Shown here: positions 18,258 to 28,408 of the stretch, piece by piece
How positions within the stretch are numbered: position 1 is the first letter of the stretch
Layout: each line of letters begins with the position of its first letter
NCBI RefSeq assembly: GCF_000023985.1
Contig: NC_013156.1
Coordinates: forward strand, 422,363 to 486,362
DNA length: 64,000 nt
Direction: 5' to 3'
From: Methanocaldococcus fervens AG86
GTDB taxonomy: Archaea > AGJL01 > Methanococci > Methanococcales > Methanocaldococcaceae
The notes under the pieces: model-generated
Seen by the model: only the letters and a program-made list of their open reading frames with translations
Told to the model about the DNA's origin: nothing
Database searches by the model: none
Made by a program: the position numbers and the translations under genes

Positions 18258-19457
18258 ATGGCGATAGACATTGAAACGTTATTGAACTTAGAAAAATTAT
18301 ATTCAACATTAATGACATATTTCGACAACCCTTTAACATTGCTCATTGTTATTGCAACCATTATCATTGTTCTTATTGTGATTGTATGGATTACAAAGAT
18401 GGTAATTAATTTAGCTCCTTATGCGTATGTAAATGCAAGAATAAGAAGTAGAGAGGCCAAATTGCTTGATAATGCTAAATTAAACGAATTGATTGAGTCT
18501 GGTAGCTTAGAGGAATTGGTCGGAATGTTAGAAGATACCGACTATGGACAGTACATTGTGGAGGTCATGAACGAATTAAAAGACCCTATTGCCGTTGAAA
18601 AAGCGTTAGATATGTATTTAGCTGATTTATACGATTTAATATACAGAATATCTCCAGACAGTGCTAAGAAAGTTTTGAGAGTATTTGCCAAAAAATTCGA
18701 CATTAAAAATATAAAAACATTAATTAGAACTAAATTTGTAGGATTAGGGGCTGAAGAAACTTATTCTCTATTAATTCCATTAGGAAACATCCCAGTTGAG
18801 AAATTGAAAGAATTATCTGAAGTAAAAACAGTAGAAGAAGTTGTTAGAGGATTAGATGGAACAGAATACTTTAAAGTATTGCAAGAAGAGTTATCAAATT
18901 ATGAACAGATGAGTAATATAATAGGGTTTGAATTAGCCTTAGATAAATATTACTTAGAAAGTCTAAGAAAAACAATAATGACTGAAGGTAAAGAAGAGGA
19001 TTTATTCAGAGAGTTCGTTGGAACATTGATTGATGTAGAAAACTTAAAAGTTATATTGAAAGGTAAAGCTGATGGATTATCAGCAGATGAGATTGGTAAA
19101 TATGTCTCATTAGCTGGTTATGAATTAGCTGAATGGAAGTTAAAAGATTTAATGAGTACTGGAGGAATTGAAGGAATTTTAAGTGGTTTAGAAGGAACAA
19201 GTTATGCTGAAGTTTTAGCTGAAGCTATGGAAGAATTTGAAAAAACAAAATCAATATATGCATTTGAAAAGGCTTTAGATAAATTTGTATTGGAAAAGGG
19301 TAAAAAGTTATCAACAAGAAAACCATTTGGTGTTGGACCAATTATTGGTTTAATTGTTAGCAAAGAGCTTGAAGTTAAAAACCTTAAGGCAATAATAAAA
19401 GGCAAAATAGAAAACTTAAAGCCAGAAGAAATCAGGGGTTTGCTCATAAACCTTTAA
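18258..19457 (+). CDS. atpC: A-type ATP synthase subunit C (rotor-to-ring adaptor)
   Basis: 399 residues, GGTGA before the ATG. The V/A-type subunit C fold is a three-fold repeat of a helical unit, visible as recurring segments such as SLEELVGMLEDTDYGQ, TVEEVVRGLDGTEYFK and GIEGILSGLEGTSYAE. It links the rotating DF shaft to the K ring. Unusually, residues ~25-50 (LTLLIVIATIIIVLIVIVWITKMVI) form a strong hydrophobic helix before the usual start, so this subunit may be membrane-anchored. Followed by a 112-base gap holding a dispersed repeat, which splits the otherwise tight operon. Confidence 0.93.
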   Translation: MAIDIETLLNLEKLYSTLMTYFDNPLTLLIVIATIIIVLIVIVWITKMVINLAPYAYVNARIRSREAKLLDNAKLNELIESGSLEELVGMLEDTDYGQYIVEVMNELKDPIAVEKALDMYLADLYDLIYRISPDSAKKVLRVFAKKFDIKNIKTLIRTKFVGLGAEETYSLLIPLGNIPVEKLKELSEVKTVEEVVRGLDGTEYFKVLQEELSNYEQMSNIIGFELALDKYYLESLRKTIMTEGKEEDLFREFVGTLIDVENLKVILKGKADGLSADEIGKYVSLAGYELAEWKLKDLMSTGGIEGILSGLEGTSYAEVLAEAMEEFEKTKSIYAFEKALDKFVLEKGKKLSTRKPFGVGPIIGLIVSKELEVKNLKAIIKGKIENLKPEEIRGLLINL

Positions 19458-19480
19458 TAAAGCTGAAAATTATTAAGGGA

Positions 19481-19545
19481 CATTATGAGGGGCTTTAGCC
19501 CCTCCTTAATACATCCGTTTTGGTCAAGCTTTTACAAAAGGTTGG
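19481..19545 (-). repeat. dispersed hairpin repeat, type I copy (C)
   Basis: Reverse complement is nearly the same as 374-437: hairpin CCTTTTgtAAAAGcTTG, linker gaccaaaacggatgtattaa, hairpin GGAGGGGCTAAAGCCCCTC, end cataatg. It separates atpC from atpF. Both hairpins keep pairing, while changes fall in loops and linker. No clear flanking direct repeats were found. Confidence 0.8.
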
Positions 19546-19569
19546 CTTATATCTTTATAGGTGAGATAA

Positions 19570-19866
19570 ATGAAAATTGGTGTTGTTGGAGATAGAGAAA
19601 CAGCCATTGGCTTTAGATTGGCTGGTTTAACTGATGTTTATGAAGTTAAAAATACTGAAGATGCAGTTAAAGTCATTAACGAACTATCAAACAACGATAA
19701 TATTGCCTTCATCATTATAACAGAAAGGATTGCTGAAAGTATAAAAGACAAGATAAAAAATATAAATAAGGTCGTTGTTGAAATTCCAGATAAACATGGC
19801 AAGCTTGAAAGAGTAGACCCAATCAAAGAATTAATAAGAAAAGCAATTGGAGTCTCAATGAAATAA
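19570..19866 (+). CDS. atpF: A-type ATP synthase subunit F
   Basis: 98 residues, GGTGAGATAA then ATG. The N-terminal MKIGVVGDRETAIGFRLAGL is the signature of V/A-type subunit F, a Rossmann-like domain; a C-terminal helix follows. It joins subunit D in the central rotor shaft and influences catalysis. Subunit D itself is not encoded after atpB in this window and must lie elsewhere. Confidence 0.95.
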   Translation: MKIGVVGDRETAIGFRLAGLTDVYEVKNTEDAVKVINELSNNDNIAFIIITERIAESIKDKIKNINKVVVEIPDKHGKLERVDPIKELIRKAIGVSMK

Positions 19867-19895
19867 ATTAAAAATTATTTGGTGAGGTAGAGAGT

Positions 19896-21659
19896 ATGCC
19901 TGTTGTTGGTAAAATTATTAAAATTGCTGGTCCAGTTGTTGTTGCAGAAGGAATGAAAGGAGCTCAAATGTATGAGGTCGTTAAAGTAGGAGAAGAAAAA
20001 TTGACTGGAGAAATTATCCAGTTGCAAGATGATAAGGCAGTTATTCAGGTATATGAAGAAACTTCTGGAATTAAGCCAGGAGAACCAGTTGTTGGTACTG
20101 GAGCTCCATTATCAGTTGAATTGGGGCCAGGGATGTTAAGAGCTATGTACGATGGTATTCAAAGACCTTTAACAGCAATTGAAGAGAAAACAGGCTCTAT
20201 CTTCATCCCAAGAGGAGTTGATGTTCCAGCATTACCAAGAGATATAAAATGGGAATTCAAACCAACAGTAAGTGAAGGAGACTACGTTGAAGAAGGAGAT
20301 ATCATTGGAACTGTTGATGAAACTCCTTCAATAGTTCACAAAATCTTAGTTCCTGTTGGAGTTAAAGGAAAAATTGTTGAAATAAAAGAAGGTAAATTTA
20401 CAGTTGAGGAAACAGTTGCAGTTGTTGAATTAGAAAATGGAGAGAGAAAAGAATTAACAATGATGCAAAAGTGGCCAGTAAGAAAAGGAAGACCATACAA
20501 AGAGAAGTTGCCACCAAAAATCCCAATGATTACAGGGCAAAGAGTAGAAGATACATTCTTCACATTAGCTAAGGGAGGAACAGCAGCAATTCCAGGTCCA
20601 TTCGGTTCTGGAAAAACAGTTACACAACATCAATTAGCAAAATGGTCAGATGCTGACGTCGTTGTTTATATCGGATGTGGAGAAAGAGGAAACGAGATGA
20701 CAGAGGTTACTGAAGAATTCCCACACTTGGAGGATATTAAGACAGGAAACAAGTTAATGGATAGAACAGTTTTAATAGCCAACACATCAAACATGCCTGT
20801 CGCTGCAAGGGAAGCTTCTGTTTATACAGGAATTACAATTGCTGAGTACTTCAGAGATATGGGATACGGGGTTTTATTAACAGCAGATTCAACATCAAGA
20901 TGGGCAGAGGCAATGAGGGAAATTTCAGGTAGGTTAGAGGAGATGCCAGGAGAAGAAGGGTATCCAGCATACTTAGCTTCAAGATTGGCTCAGTTCTACG
21001 AAAGAGCTGGAAGAGTCATCTGTTTAGGAAAAGACAACAGAGAAGGATTCGTCTCAATTGTCGGAGCAGTTTCACCACCAGGAGGGGACTTCTCAGAGCC
21101 AGTCACCTCAAACACACTAAGAATTGTTAAGGTATTCTGGGCGTTAGATGCTAACTTAGCAAGAAGAAGACACTTCCCAGCAATCAACTGGTTGCAAAGT
21201 TACTCATTATACGTTGACGATGTCACAGATTGGTGGAATGCAAATACAGGGCCAGATTGGAGGCAGTTAAGAGATGAAGCAATGGGATTATTACAGAAAG
21301 AGGCAGAGTTACAAGAGATCGTTCAGTTAGTTGGTCCAGATGCTTTGCCAGACAGAGAGAGGGTTATCTTAGAAGTTGCAAGAATGTTGAGAGAGGATTT
21401 CTTACAGCAAGATGCATTTGATGAAGTAGACACATACTGTCCACCAATGAAACAATATTTAATGTTGAAGATAATTATGAACTTCTACTACGAAGCTTTA
21501 AAAGCTGTTGAAAGAGGAGTTGAGCCAGCTAAGATATTGAAGGTTTCAGTTAAGCAGGATATTGCAAGAATGAAATACATTCCACACGATGAATTCATAA
21601 ATGTTAAATCAAAAGAAATTATGGAGAAAATTAAGAATGAATTAGGCTCATTAAACTAA
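19896..21659 (+). CDS. atpA: A-type ATP synthase catalytic subunit A
   Basis: 587 residues. Walker A loop [17 protein letters not shown], the arginine-rich [12 protein letters not shown], Walker B-like [21 protein letters not shown] and the non-homologous insertion (residues ~115-190) specific to A/V-type A subunits are all present. Three A subunits alternate with three B subunits and make ATP. No intein interrupts the P-loop, as checked by continuity of the frame. Codon use is richer in C-ending codons than in neighbours, as for highly expressed genes. Confidence 0.97.
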   Translation: MPVVGKIIKIAGPVVVAEGMKGAQMYEVVKVGEEKLTGEIIQLQDDKAVIQVYEETSGIKPGEPVVGTGAPLSVELGPGMLRAMYDGIQRPLTAIEEKTGSIFIPRGVDVPALPRDIKWEFKPTVSEGDYVEEGDIIGTVDETPSIVHKILVPVGVKGKIVEIKEGKFTVEETVAVVELENGERKELTMMQKWPVRKGRPYKEKLPPKIPMITGQRVEDTFFTLAKGGTAAIPGPFGSGKTVTQHQLAKWSDADVVVYIGCGERGNEMTEVTEEFPHLEDIKTGNKLMDRTVLIANTSNMPVAAREASVYTGITIAEYFRDMGYGVLLTADSTSRWAEAMREISGRLEEMPGEEGYPAYLASRLAQFYERAGRVICLGKDNREGFVSIVGAVSPPGGDFSEPVTSNTLRIVKVFWALDANLARRRHFPAINWLQSYSLYVDDVTDWWNANTGPDWRQLRDEAMGLLQKEAELQEIVQLVGPDALPDRERVILEVARMLREDFLQQDAFDEVDTYCPPMKQYLMLKIIMNFYYEALKAVERGVEPAKILKVSVKQDIARMKYIPHDEFINVKSKEIMEKIKNELGSLN

Positions 21660-21706
21660 ATTAATACTTTAAAAACCTTATATAAACTTTTTATAGAGGT
21701 GATTAC

Positions 21707-23101
21707 ATGGCAACATCATCAGCAATTGAATACTCATCAGTTAAGAGTATTGCAGGGCCATTGTTAATTGTTGAGGGAGTTGAAGGAGCAGCATATGGGG
21801 AGATTGTTGAAGTTATCTGCCCAGATGGAGAAAAGAGAATGGGACAAGTATTAGAGGCAAGAGAAGGTTTGGCTGTTGTTCAGGTATTCGAGGGGACAAC
21901 TGGATTAAACACAAACCAAACAAAAGTAAGATTTACAGGAAAAACAGCTAAGATTGGAGTTTCAATGGAGATGTTAGGAAGAATCTTTAACGGAAGAGGT
22001 GTACCAATTGACGGTGGACCGGAAATAGTTCCTGAGAAAGAGTTGGATATTAACGGTTACCCATTAAACCCTATTTCAAGAAAAGTTCCAAGTGACTTCA
22101 TCCAAACTGGTATTTCAACAATTGATGGAATGAACACATTAGTTAGAGGGCAGAAGTTACCAATATTCTCTGGTTCTGGTTTACCACACAACCAGTTAGC
22201 AGCTCAGATTGCAAGACAGGCAAAGGTTAGAGGTGAAGGGGAGAAGTTCGCGGTCGTTTTCGCAGCAATGGGTATTACATCAGAGGAAGCAAACTTCTTC
22301 ATGGAAGAGTTTAGAAAGACAGGAGCTTTAGAAAGAGCAGTTGTCTTCATCAACTTAGCAAACGACCCAGCAATTGAAAGAATTTTAACACCAAGAATTG
22401 CTTTAACAGTCGCTGAGTACTTAGCTTATGAAAAAGACATGCATGTTCTCGTTATCTTAACAGATATGACAAACTACTGTGAGGCTTTAAGGGAGATTTC
22501 AGCAGCAAGAAACGAGGTTCCTGGAAGAAGAGGTTACCCAGGTTACATGTATACAGACTTGGCAACTTTGTATGAAAGAGCTGGTAGAGTTAAAGGAAGA
22601 GTTGGAACAATCACCCAGATTCCAATCTTAACAATGCCAGATGACGATATAACCCACCCAATTCCTGACTTAACTGGATATATTACAGAGGGACAGATTG
22701 TCTTATCAAGAGAGTTGCACAGAAAGGGTATATATCCACCAGTTGATGTCTTGCCATCATTGTCAAGATTGGCTGGAAATGGTCAAGGAGAAGGAAAAAC
22801 AAGAGAAGACCACAAGAAGGTTATCAACCAGGCATATGCTGCATATGCAGAAGGTAGAAGTTTAAGAGATTTAGTTGCTGTTGTTGGGGAAGAGGCATTG
22901 ACAGATAGAGATAGGGCATACTTAAGATTTGCAGATGAGTTTGAAGACAAGTTTGTCAGACAAGGAAAAGATGAAGACAGAAGTATCGAAGAAACACTTG
23001 ACTTATTGTGGGAGTTGTTAGCTATATTACCAGAAGAAGAATTGAAGAGAGTTGATAGAGAATTAATTGAGAAATACCATCCAAAATACAGAAAAAAGTA
23101 A
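21707..23101 (+). CDS. atpB: A-type ATP synthase subunit B (non-catalytic)
   Basis: 464 residues, GAGGTGATTAC then ATG. It resembles subunit A but its P-loop is degenerate, [17 protein letters not shown] in place of GxGKT, as expected for the regulatory B subunit. [27 protein letters not shown] and [26 protein letters not shown] are characteristic. Last gene of the cluster; the usual following atpD is missing and hypA lies convergently. Confidence 0.97.
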   Translation: MATSSAIEYSSVKSIAGPLLIVEGVEGAAYGEIVEVICPDGEKRMGQVLEAREGLAVVQVFEGTTGLNTNQTKVRFTGKTAKIGVSMEMLGRIFNGRGVPIDGGPEIVPEKELDINGYPLNPISRKVPSDFIQTGISTIDGMNTLVRGQKLPIFSGSGLPHNQLAAQIARQAKVRGEGEKFAVVFAAMGITSEEANFFMEEFRKTGALERAVVFINLANDPAIERILTPRIALTVAEYLAYEKDMHVLVILTDMTNYCEALREISAARNEVPGRRGYPGYMYTDLATLYERAGRVKGRVGTITQIPILTMPDDDITHPIPDLTGYITEGQIVLSRELHRKGIYPPVDVLPSLSRLAGNGQGEGKTREDHKKVINQAYAAYAEGRSLRDLVAVVGEEALTDRDRAYLRFADEFEDKFVRQGKDEDRSIEETLDLLWELLAILPEEELKRVDRELIEKYHPKYRKK

Positions 23102-23131
23102 ATAACTAACTAAAATTTTTTATTTTTTATT

Positions 23132-23515
23132 TTATTTATATTCATCTTCGTATTCAACAGTCGCATTTTTTATATTAAATTCTTTTCCACCAGATAGCTT
23201 TAACCTCATACCTTTACACTTTGGACAGTAAACTTCAAACTCATCCACTATCTCTGCCTCTCCCTCATACCCACAATCCAAGCATTTACATTTTGGTTTT
23301 ATAAATTCAACATTAATCTTAGCCCCTTCACACACAGTTCCTTCTGCAATCACTTCAAATGCAAATTTTAACTGCTCAACATTGATAAAAGTTAGCTCTC
23401 CAACCTCTAAGTTGATTTCACTAACTTTCTTTATTTTTCTTCCTTTTTCTTCCTCTTTTTTTATACTATTTAAAATTGCCTCAAGCATTGCTGTTGCATA
23501 AGACAGTTCATGCAT
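23132..23515 (-). CDS. hypA: hydrogenase/urease nickel incorporation protein HypA
   Basis: 127 residues starting MHELSYATAML, where His2 is the nickel ligand after the initiator Met. A zinc domain has CKCLDCGYEGEA and VYCPKCKGM (two CxxC). HypA delivers Ni to [NiFe]-hydrogenases, needed by this hydrogenotrophic methanogen. Directly follows a COG1325 gene with one base between, implying an operon. hypC is at 33614. Confidence 0.95.
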   Translation of the reverse strand: MHELSYATAMLEAILNSIKKEEEKGRKIKKVSEINLEVGELTFINVEQLKFAFEVIAEGTVCEGAKINVEFIKPKCKCLDCGYEGEAEIVDEFEVYCPKCKGMRLKLSGGKEFNIKNATVEYEDEYK

Positions 23516-23516
23516 T

Positions 23517-23975
23517 TTATCCCATCTCCAATCCTAATTCTTTAGCAACAATTTCCTTAACCTTTTCTTCCTTATTTTTTGGAGTAAATATTTTGAAGTT
23601 GAAAACAGTCCTTATAACATCATCTCCATCAACAACCTTACACTCTCCCAAATAAGCCCTCTGCTTATCAAATCTAACGTAAAATTTGTTATCCTCTACT
23701 CTTAAACGTAAGTCTTTTTTTAATTTGTTTAAATTTCTTTCATTTGATTTTATTAAATCCATGATATGCTTAAATATTTTTTTAGCCTCTTTTCCTTCAA
23801 CACTTACATTTATAATTTTTATTGGATTTCCAAAGTACCCCTGTGTTTCAACAACCTCTAAGTTTATTTTCTCTTCATCAACATCTTCAGGTATAAAAAA
23901 CTCTATGGCCTCTAAAACCTTATCTTCATCCTCTGTAGCATGCACTATAGCACTAATTTTTATAGAGTTTAGCAT
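23517..23975 (-). CDS. RNA-binding protein, COG1325 (DUF54) family
   Basis: 152 residues, GGTGTTATT then ATG. It matches the archaeal COG1325 family predicted to bind RNA and linked in the literature to exosome/translation genes; key segments are ISAIVHATEDEDKVLEAI, ETQGYFGNPI and RVEDNKFYVRFDKQRAYLGE. One base upstream of hypA in the same direction, so co-transcribed. Precise function unknown. Confidence 0.85.
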   Translation of the reverse strand: MLNSIKISAIVHATEDEDKVLEAIEFFIPEDVDEEKINLEVVETQGYFGNPIKIINVSVEGKEAKKIFKHIMDLIKSNERNLNKLKKDLRLRVEDNKFYVRFDKQRAYLGECKVVDGDDVIRTVFNFKIFTPKNKEEKVKEIVAKELGLEMG

Positions 23976-24046
23976 AATAACACCTTTAAAAATTTTAAAT
24001 AAAATAATAAAATAAAAAATGCAAATAAAAAAGTTTAAGCTAAAAA

Positions 24047-24310
24047 TTATTTAGCTAAAACAATCTCAATTGTTGAAACATTAACCTCTTTTCCATCAGG
24101 ATTCTTTACTTTGTCGGTTCCTATCTCTATCTTCTTAATTTTTATATCCTTTATGAATCTATTCCTTATCATCTCTGCAACATCCACTGCCTTATTAATT
24201 GCCTTCCCTCTTGCCTTTATAATCACTTCATCGTTACTTGTTAGCTGTGTCAAAACTGCTACAACGTAGTTCATCACTGGTTTCTTCCCTATCAATACTA
24301 CATTATCCAT
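24047..24310 (-). CDS. albA: Alba, archaeal DNA/RNA-binding chromatin protein
   Basis: 87 residues. NVVLIGKKPVMNYVVAVLTQL carries the paired lysines (GKK) and helix that contact nucleic acid; EVIIKARGKAINKAVDVAEMIRN and the C-terminal strands complete the fold. Alba dimers coat DNA and RNA and are abundant in hyperthermophiles. Transcribed alone or with the COG1325/hypA pair 71 bases downstream. Confidence 0.95.
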   Translation of the reverse strand: MDNVVLIGKKPVMNYVVAVLTQLTSNDEVIIKARGKAINKAVDVAEMIRNRFIKDIKIKKIEIGTDKVKNPDGKEVNVSTIEIVLAK

Positions 24311-24357
24311 ACTCTCAACCTTTAGAAGTTATTGAAACATAAATTAGAGATAGCTCA

Positions 24358-25272
24358 TTACCTATTTATATTTTTCATCCAATCAACTACCCTCTTTATT
24401 CCTTCTTTTAAATCAACTTCCGGCCTCCAACCTAATGATTTAGCTTTTTTTATATCTAAATAAATCCTATAAACCTCTCCCTCTCTTGCTCTACCATATA
24501 TTGCATTTCCTTTAAATCCAATCTCATTTTTTATTATGTTGAATAGCTCATTAACTGATGTTTCCTTTTCAGTTCCAATATTAACTATCTCATTCTTCCA
24601 ATTTAATGCCATTAAATTAGCTTTTGCAACATCTCCAACATAGACAAAATCCCTTGTTTGATTGCCATCTCCAAATATAACAGGACTTTCATTTTTTAAC
24701 ATCCTATCTATAAATATGCTAATAACCCCTGCCTCTCCTTTTGGGTCTTGCCTCTCTCCATAAACATTTGCATATCTTAAAATTGCATACTCCAATCCAT
24801 AAAGACGGTTATATAGCTTTATATACTCCTCTCCAACGTATTTACTTAAACCATAAGGAGAAAGTGGATTTATAGTGTGAGATTCATCTACTGGCAGATA
24901 ATTTGGTTCTCCGTAAACCGCTCCTCCAGAAGAAGCAAATATGATTTTATCTATATCGTATTTCCTCATCATTTCTAAGATGTTTATTGTTCCTAAGATG
25001 TTTACATCTCCATCGTACATTGGATTCTCAACAGAGTTTCTAACGTTTATCTGAGCTGCTTGATGAAAAACAACATCAACGTCTTTAAAGTTAATTTTTT
25101 CATCCAAAGTTTTATCTCTTATATCTGCATTTACAAACTCTGCCTTTGGATTTACATTAGCTTTATTACCAGTTGTTAAATTATCTAGAATAATTACATC
25201 ATAGTTGTTTTCTATTAACTTATCAACAATATGACTTCCAATAAAACCTGCTCCCCCTGTAACTAACATCAT
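24358..25272 (-). CDS. NAD-dependent sugar epimerase (UDP-glucose 4-epimerase-like)
   Basis: 304 residues of the extended short-chain dehydrogenase family. NAD-binding TGGAGFIGSHIVDKL at the N-terminus, catalytic Ser/Thr region FASSGGAVYG, and the YGLSKYVGEEY YxxxK pair. ILRYANVYGERQDPKGEAGVISIF and GDGNQTRDFVYVGDVA are typical of UDP-sugar epimerases. Substrate cannot be told from sequence; likely makes galactose- or related nucleotide sugars for surface glycans or glycolipids. Preceded by GGTGAAAAA; follows sucC by 22 bases. Confidence 0.88.
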   Translation of the reverse strand: MMLVTGGAGFIGSHIVDKLIENNYDVIILDNLTTGNKANVNPKAEFVNADIRDKTLDEKINFKDVDVVFHQAAQINVRNSVENPMYDGDVNILGTINILEMMRKYDIDKIIFASSGGAVYGEPNYLPVDESHTINPLSPYGLSKYVGEEYIKLYNRLYGLEYAILRYANVYGERQDPKGEAGVISIFIDRMLKNESPVIFGDGNQTRDFVYVGDVAKANLMALNWKNEIVNIGTEKETSVNELFNIIKNEIGFKGNAIYGRAREGEVYRIYLDIKKAKSLGWRPEVDLKEGIKRVVDWMKNINR

Positions 25273-25294
25273 TTTTTCACCAAAAAATTTAAAA

Positions 25295-26392
25295 TTAGCT
25301 CAACAACTCAATAAGTTTCTTTCCAGCCTCTTCCATTGAGGTTTCATAAGGAATTCCATGCTCTTCCAATACTTTCCTTCCAATATCTTCATTTGTTCCC
25401 ATCATCCTAACTGCAAATTTTATATTTGGATGCTCCTTTAAAACCTCAACAATTCCCTTTGCTACTTCATCACACCTTGTTATTCCCCCCAATATGTTTA
25501 TAAATATCCCTTTAACATTTTTGTTTTCTAAAACCTTTCTTAAAGCCAATTTTACAGTTTCAGCATCTGCTCCTCCACCAATATCTAAAAAACATGCTGG
25601 CTTTCTTCCAAGGTTGTTTATGACATCCATACTTGCCAACGTTAAACCTGCCCCATTACCTATAACGGCTATATCTCCATCCAATTCAACATATGCAAAC
25701 GGCAGTTTTTCTTTATTTTTAAATTCTTCAAATTCTTCATATCTATGTCTAAACGCTGCATCGTCGTCTAAGTGTATAACGGCATCAGCTGCATAGACAT
25801 TTTTATCTTTGGTTATAACTAAAGGGTTTATCTCGACCATTGTAGCATCCCAATCTTTAAATATCTTGTATAACTTGTAGATGATGTCTGCAACCTTTCC
25901 TATCTCCTCACTTGGCACTTTTGCCTCTTTAACTATCCACCTTGCAACATAAGGTAAAAATGGCTTCTTAACATCTACATGGTATTTTACAATTTTTTCT
26001 GGCTCTTTTTCAGCAATTTCTTCAATATCCACCCCACCTTTTGTAGAGAAAATAATCAATGGCTTTTTAGCATCTCTATCAACAATGATGGAAACATAAT
26101 ATTCCTTCTCTATTGGTAATTTTTCCTCAACTAAAATTTTCTCTACTTTTTCTCCTTTAACCTCTTTATTAAAAAGCTCCTCAGCCTTTTTTATAAACTC
26201 CTCCTTATTTGATGCAAATAAAATTCCTCCAGCTTTTCCCCTACCGCCAACCAAAACCTGAGCTTTTAAAACAACCTCTTTATCTATATCTATGTTGCTT
26301 AAGTCATCTTCCTTTGATATTAAAAAGCTCTCGGGTACTGGGATACCATACTCTTTAAATATATTTTTTGCTTCATATTCATGTAACTTCAT
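25295..26392 (-). CDS. sucC: succinate-CoA ligase (ADP-forming) beta subunit
   Basis: 365 residues with N-terminal ATP-grasp (MKLHEYEAKNIFKEYGIPVPES, LVGGRGKAGGI), metal ligands in MVEINPLVITKD, and the C-terminal CoA-ligase domain GNGAGLTLASMDVINNLG and GGITRCDEVAKGIVE. It couples succinyl-CoA cleavage to nucleotide triphosphate; in methanogens it works in the incomplete reductive citric acid cycle. The alpha subunit gene sucD is not adjacent. GGTGATAAG precedes the ATG. Confidence 0.96.
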   Translation of the reverse strand: MKLHEYEAKNIFKEYGIPVPESFLISKEDDLSNIDIDKEVVLKAQVLVGGRGKAGGILFASNKEEFIKKAEELFNKEVKGEKVEKILVEEKLPIEKEYYVSIIVDRDAKKPLIIFSTKGGVDIEEIAEKEPEKIVKYHVDVKKPFLPYVARWIVKEAKVPSEEIGKVADIIYKLYKIFKDWDATMVEINPLVITKDKNVYAADAVIHLDDDAAFRHRYEEFEEFKNKEKLPFAYVELDGDIAVIGNGAGLTLASMDVINNLGRKPACFLDIGGGADAETVKLALRKVLENKNVKGIFINILGGITRCDEVAKGIVEVLKEHPNIKFAVRMMGTNEDIGRKVLEEHGIPYETSMEEAGKKLIELLS

Positions 26393-26462
26393 CTTATCAC
26401 CTTTAAATAGTGAGCTAATTTAAATAATTACAAAATAATTATATAAAAAATTTGGTGATGTT

Positions 26463-27245
26463 ATGGAAATTCCAAAAACACATCCAAGATATGAATCTTT
26501 GATAAAGAGGGAAAAGGTTGTTGAGGCATTGGATAAAGGTATTTTAGCAAAAGCTGGACTTATAGCTCATGGCAGAGGGGAGATGTTTGATTATTTAATT
26601 GGTGAAAAGACAGTTCCAACAGCTTTAGAGGCTATAAAGGCAGCTTCAGCTTTGTTAGTTTTGGCTAAAAATCCAGTGATAAGTGTTAATGGAAATACTG
26701 TGGCTTTGGCTATAGATGAGGTTGTTGAATTAGCTAAAGAGCTGAATGGAAAGATTGAGGTTAATCTATTTTACAGAACTAAAGAGAGGGAATTAGCTAT
26801 AAAAAGAGCTTTTGAAGAAAAATTTAAAGATGATATTGAAAAAGGAAGGATAAAGATTTTAGGTATTGACGATGCAAATAAGCAGATTCCAAATTTAGAC
26901 AGTTTGAGGGGGAAGGTTTCTGAAGAAGGGATATATACTGCCGATGTAGTTTTAGTCCCATTAGAGGATGGAGATAGGGCTGAGGCATTGGTTAAGATGG
27001 GAAAAAAGGTTATAGCTATTGATTTAAATCCATTATCAAGAACTGCAAGGAAATCAACGATAACGATAGTTGATGAACTAACGAGGGCTTTACCTTTATT
27101 AATAAAATACGTTAGGGAATTTAAAAATAAGGATAGGGAGGAGCTTTTAAAGATTGTTGAAAACTTTGATAACAAAAAAAATTTGAAGGAAATGATTGAT
27201 TATATTGCTGATAGGTTGAAAAGCTTAGATTTAGATGAATTATAA
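26463..27245 (+). CDS. 4-phosphopantoate--beta-alanine ligase (archaeal phosphopantothenate synthetase)
   Basis: 260 residues, GGTGATGTT then ATG. It belongs to COG1701, which in archaea joins 4-phosphopantoate and beta-alanine with ATP, replacing the bacterial PanC/PanK order in coenzyme A synthesis. Recognisable parts: [44 protein letters not shown] and [27 protein letters not shown]. Followed directly by the flavoprotein gene. Confidence 0.9.
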   Translation: MEIPKTHPRYESLIKREKVVEALDKGILAKAGLIAHGRGEMFDYLIGEKTVPTALEAIKAASALLVLAKNPVISVNGNTVALAIDEVVELAKELNGKIEVNLFYRTKERELAIKRAFEEKFKDDIEKGRIKILGIDDANKQIPNLDSLRGKVSEEGIYTADVVLVPLEDGDRAEALVKMGKKVIAIDLNPLSRTARKSTITIVDELTRALPLLIKYVREFKNKDREELLKIVENFDNKKNLKEMIDYIADRLKSLDLDEL

Positions 27246-27258
27246 ATTTGTGATAGCT

Positions 27259-27978
27259 ATGAAGATAGTTTGGTGCATTACTGGAGCTGGGCATTTGTTA
27301 AGGGAGAGCTTTGAAGTAATGAAAATATTGAAGGAAGAGATTGAAGATTTAAAGGTAACAACTTTAGTTTCAAGGGCTGGGGAGGAAGTAGTTAAGATGT
27401 ATGGTTTGTTTGGGGAGCTTTACAATATATCAAATGGAAATTACTATGAAGAGCTTATATTGGAGAGAGAACATCCTTACTCCTCCCCAATAACTGGAAG
27501 GTTGAGCTTAGGGAAGTATGATTATTTAATATCATCCCCAACAAGTGGGAATACAGTTGCTAAGGTTGTCAATGGAATAGCAGATAGCTTGGTGACAAAT
27601 GCAATAGCTCAGGCAGGGAAGGGGTTTGTTAAATCCTTAATTGTACCTGTTGATTATAAAGAAGGGATTGTTAAAACAAAACTTCCATATTCAGTTGATA
27701 AAAGTAAGTGTAAGCTTTGCTTAAAATGTATTGATGCATGTCCAAATGGTGCTATAATTAAAAGAGATGGATTCGTTGAGATATCCATACATAAATGCTT
27801 AGGATGTGGAAATTGCAAAAAAATCTGCCCATATAATGCAATAGTTGAAGGAAAGGAGATTAAGATGAGAGTTAGAAAAATAGATGCTGAAAATACGAGA
27901 AGATTGAAGGAATTGGAAGATGTTATAGTATTAAAGCACCCTTACGAAATCTTAGAATTTTTTAATACAAAAAAGTAA
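27259..27978 (+). CDS. archaeoflavoprotein with 4Fe-4S domain (MJ0208/DmrX family)
   Basis: 239 residues from ATG 27259 (GTGATAGCT upstream, 14 bases after the previous stop). An N-terminal flavodoxin-like domain (IVWCITGAGHLL, SSPTSGNTVAKVVNG) resembles Cys-decarboxylase-fold flavoproteins. Residues ~150-195 hold two 4Fe-4S motifs, CKLCLKCIDACP and CLGCGNCKKICP. Members include DmrX of Methanosarcina, a dihydromethanopterin reductase; assignment of that exact reaction here is inference, but a role in redox chemistry fed by ferredoxin is well supported. Confidence 0.85.
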   Translation: MKIVWCITGAGHLLRESFEVMKILKEEIEDLKVTTLVSRAGEEVVKMYGLFGELYNISNGNYYEELILEREHPYSSPITGRLSLGKYDYLISSPTSGNTVAKVVNGIADSLVTNAIAQAGKGFVKSLIVPVDYKEGIVKTKLPYSVDKSKCKLCLKCIDACPNGAIIKRDGFVEISIHKCLGCGNCKKICPYNAIVEGKEIKMRVRKIDAENTRRLKELEDVIVLKHPYEILEFFNTKK

Positions 27979-27990
27979 GAGAGGATTGTT

Positions 27991-28398
27991 ATGGAGTTTA
28001 TTATAAAAGCTAAAGGGCATAAGAATGTCTCAGCTACCCATAAAACTACATTGGAAATTACAAAAGAAAATTATCTAACTCCAACTGGGCACTGCATTAT
28101 TGGGATAAATGCAGATAAATCGATGGCCGATTTTAGTGAAGAGTTTAAAGAGAAGCTGAGAAATGCTAAAAAAATAGTAGTTGAGATTGAGGTTGAAGGA
28201 ATAAAGGATGTAATAGTTGGAGAAGGACATAAAGATTTGATTTTAAATCATCCTACAGATATTGTTATTAGAAAAAGTAATTATATCTGCCCAAGGACGT
28301 TGATGATTAAAGCCAACAAAGCAGCAAAAGATATTAATAGAGAGATAGTAAAAAAATTAAAAGAAGGGAAAGATTTGATTTTTAAGATAATTATTTAG
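27991..28398 (+). CDS. DUF371 family protein
   Basis: 135 residues. The pattern [40 protein letters not shown] is that of archaeal DUF371 proteins. No catalytic function is established that I know of; conserved His, Thr and Cys in the N-terminal half could form a site. Twelve bases after the flavoprotein gene and ten before asd, all in one direction, so likely one transcript. Confidence 0.85.
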   Translation: MEFIIKAKGHKNVSATHKTTLEITKENYLTPTGHCIIGINADKSMADFSEEFKEKLRNAKKIVVEIEVEGIKDVIVGEGHKDLILNHPTDIVIRKSNYICPRTLMIKANKAAKDINREIVKKLKEGKDLIFKIII

Positions 28399-28408
28399 AG
28401 GTGAAACT

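Noticed and set aside
374-19545. Target duplications around type I repeats A and C
   Set aside because: I looked for flanking direct repeats and found none convincing, unlike the type II elements.
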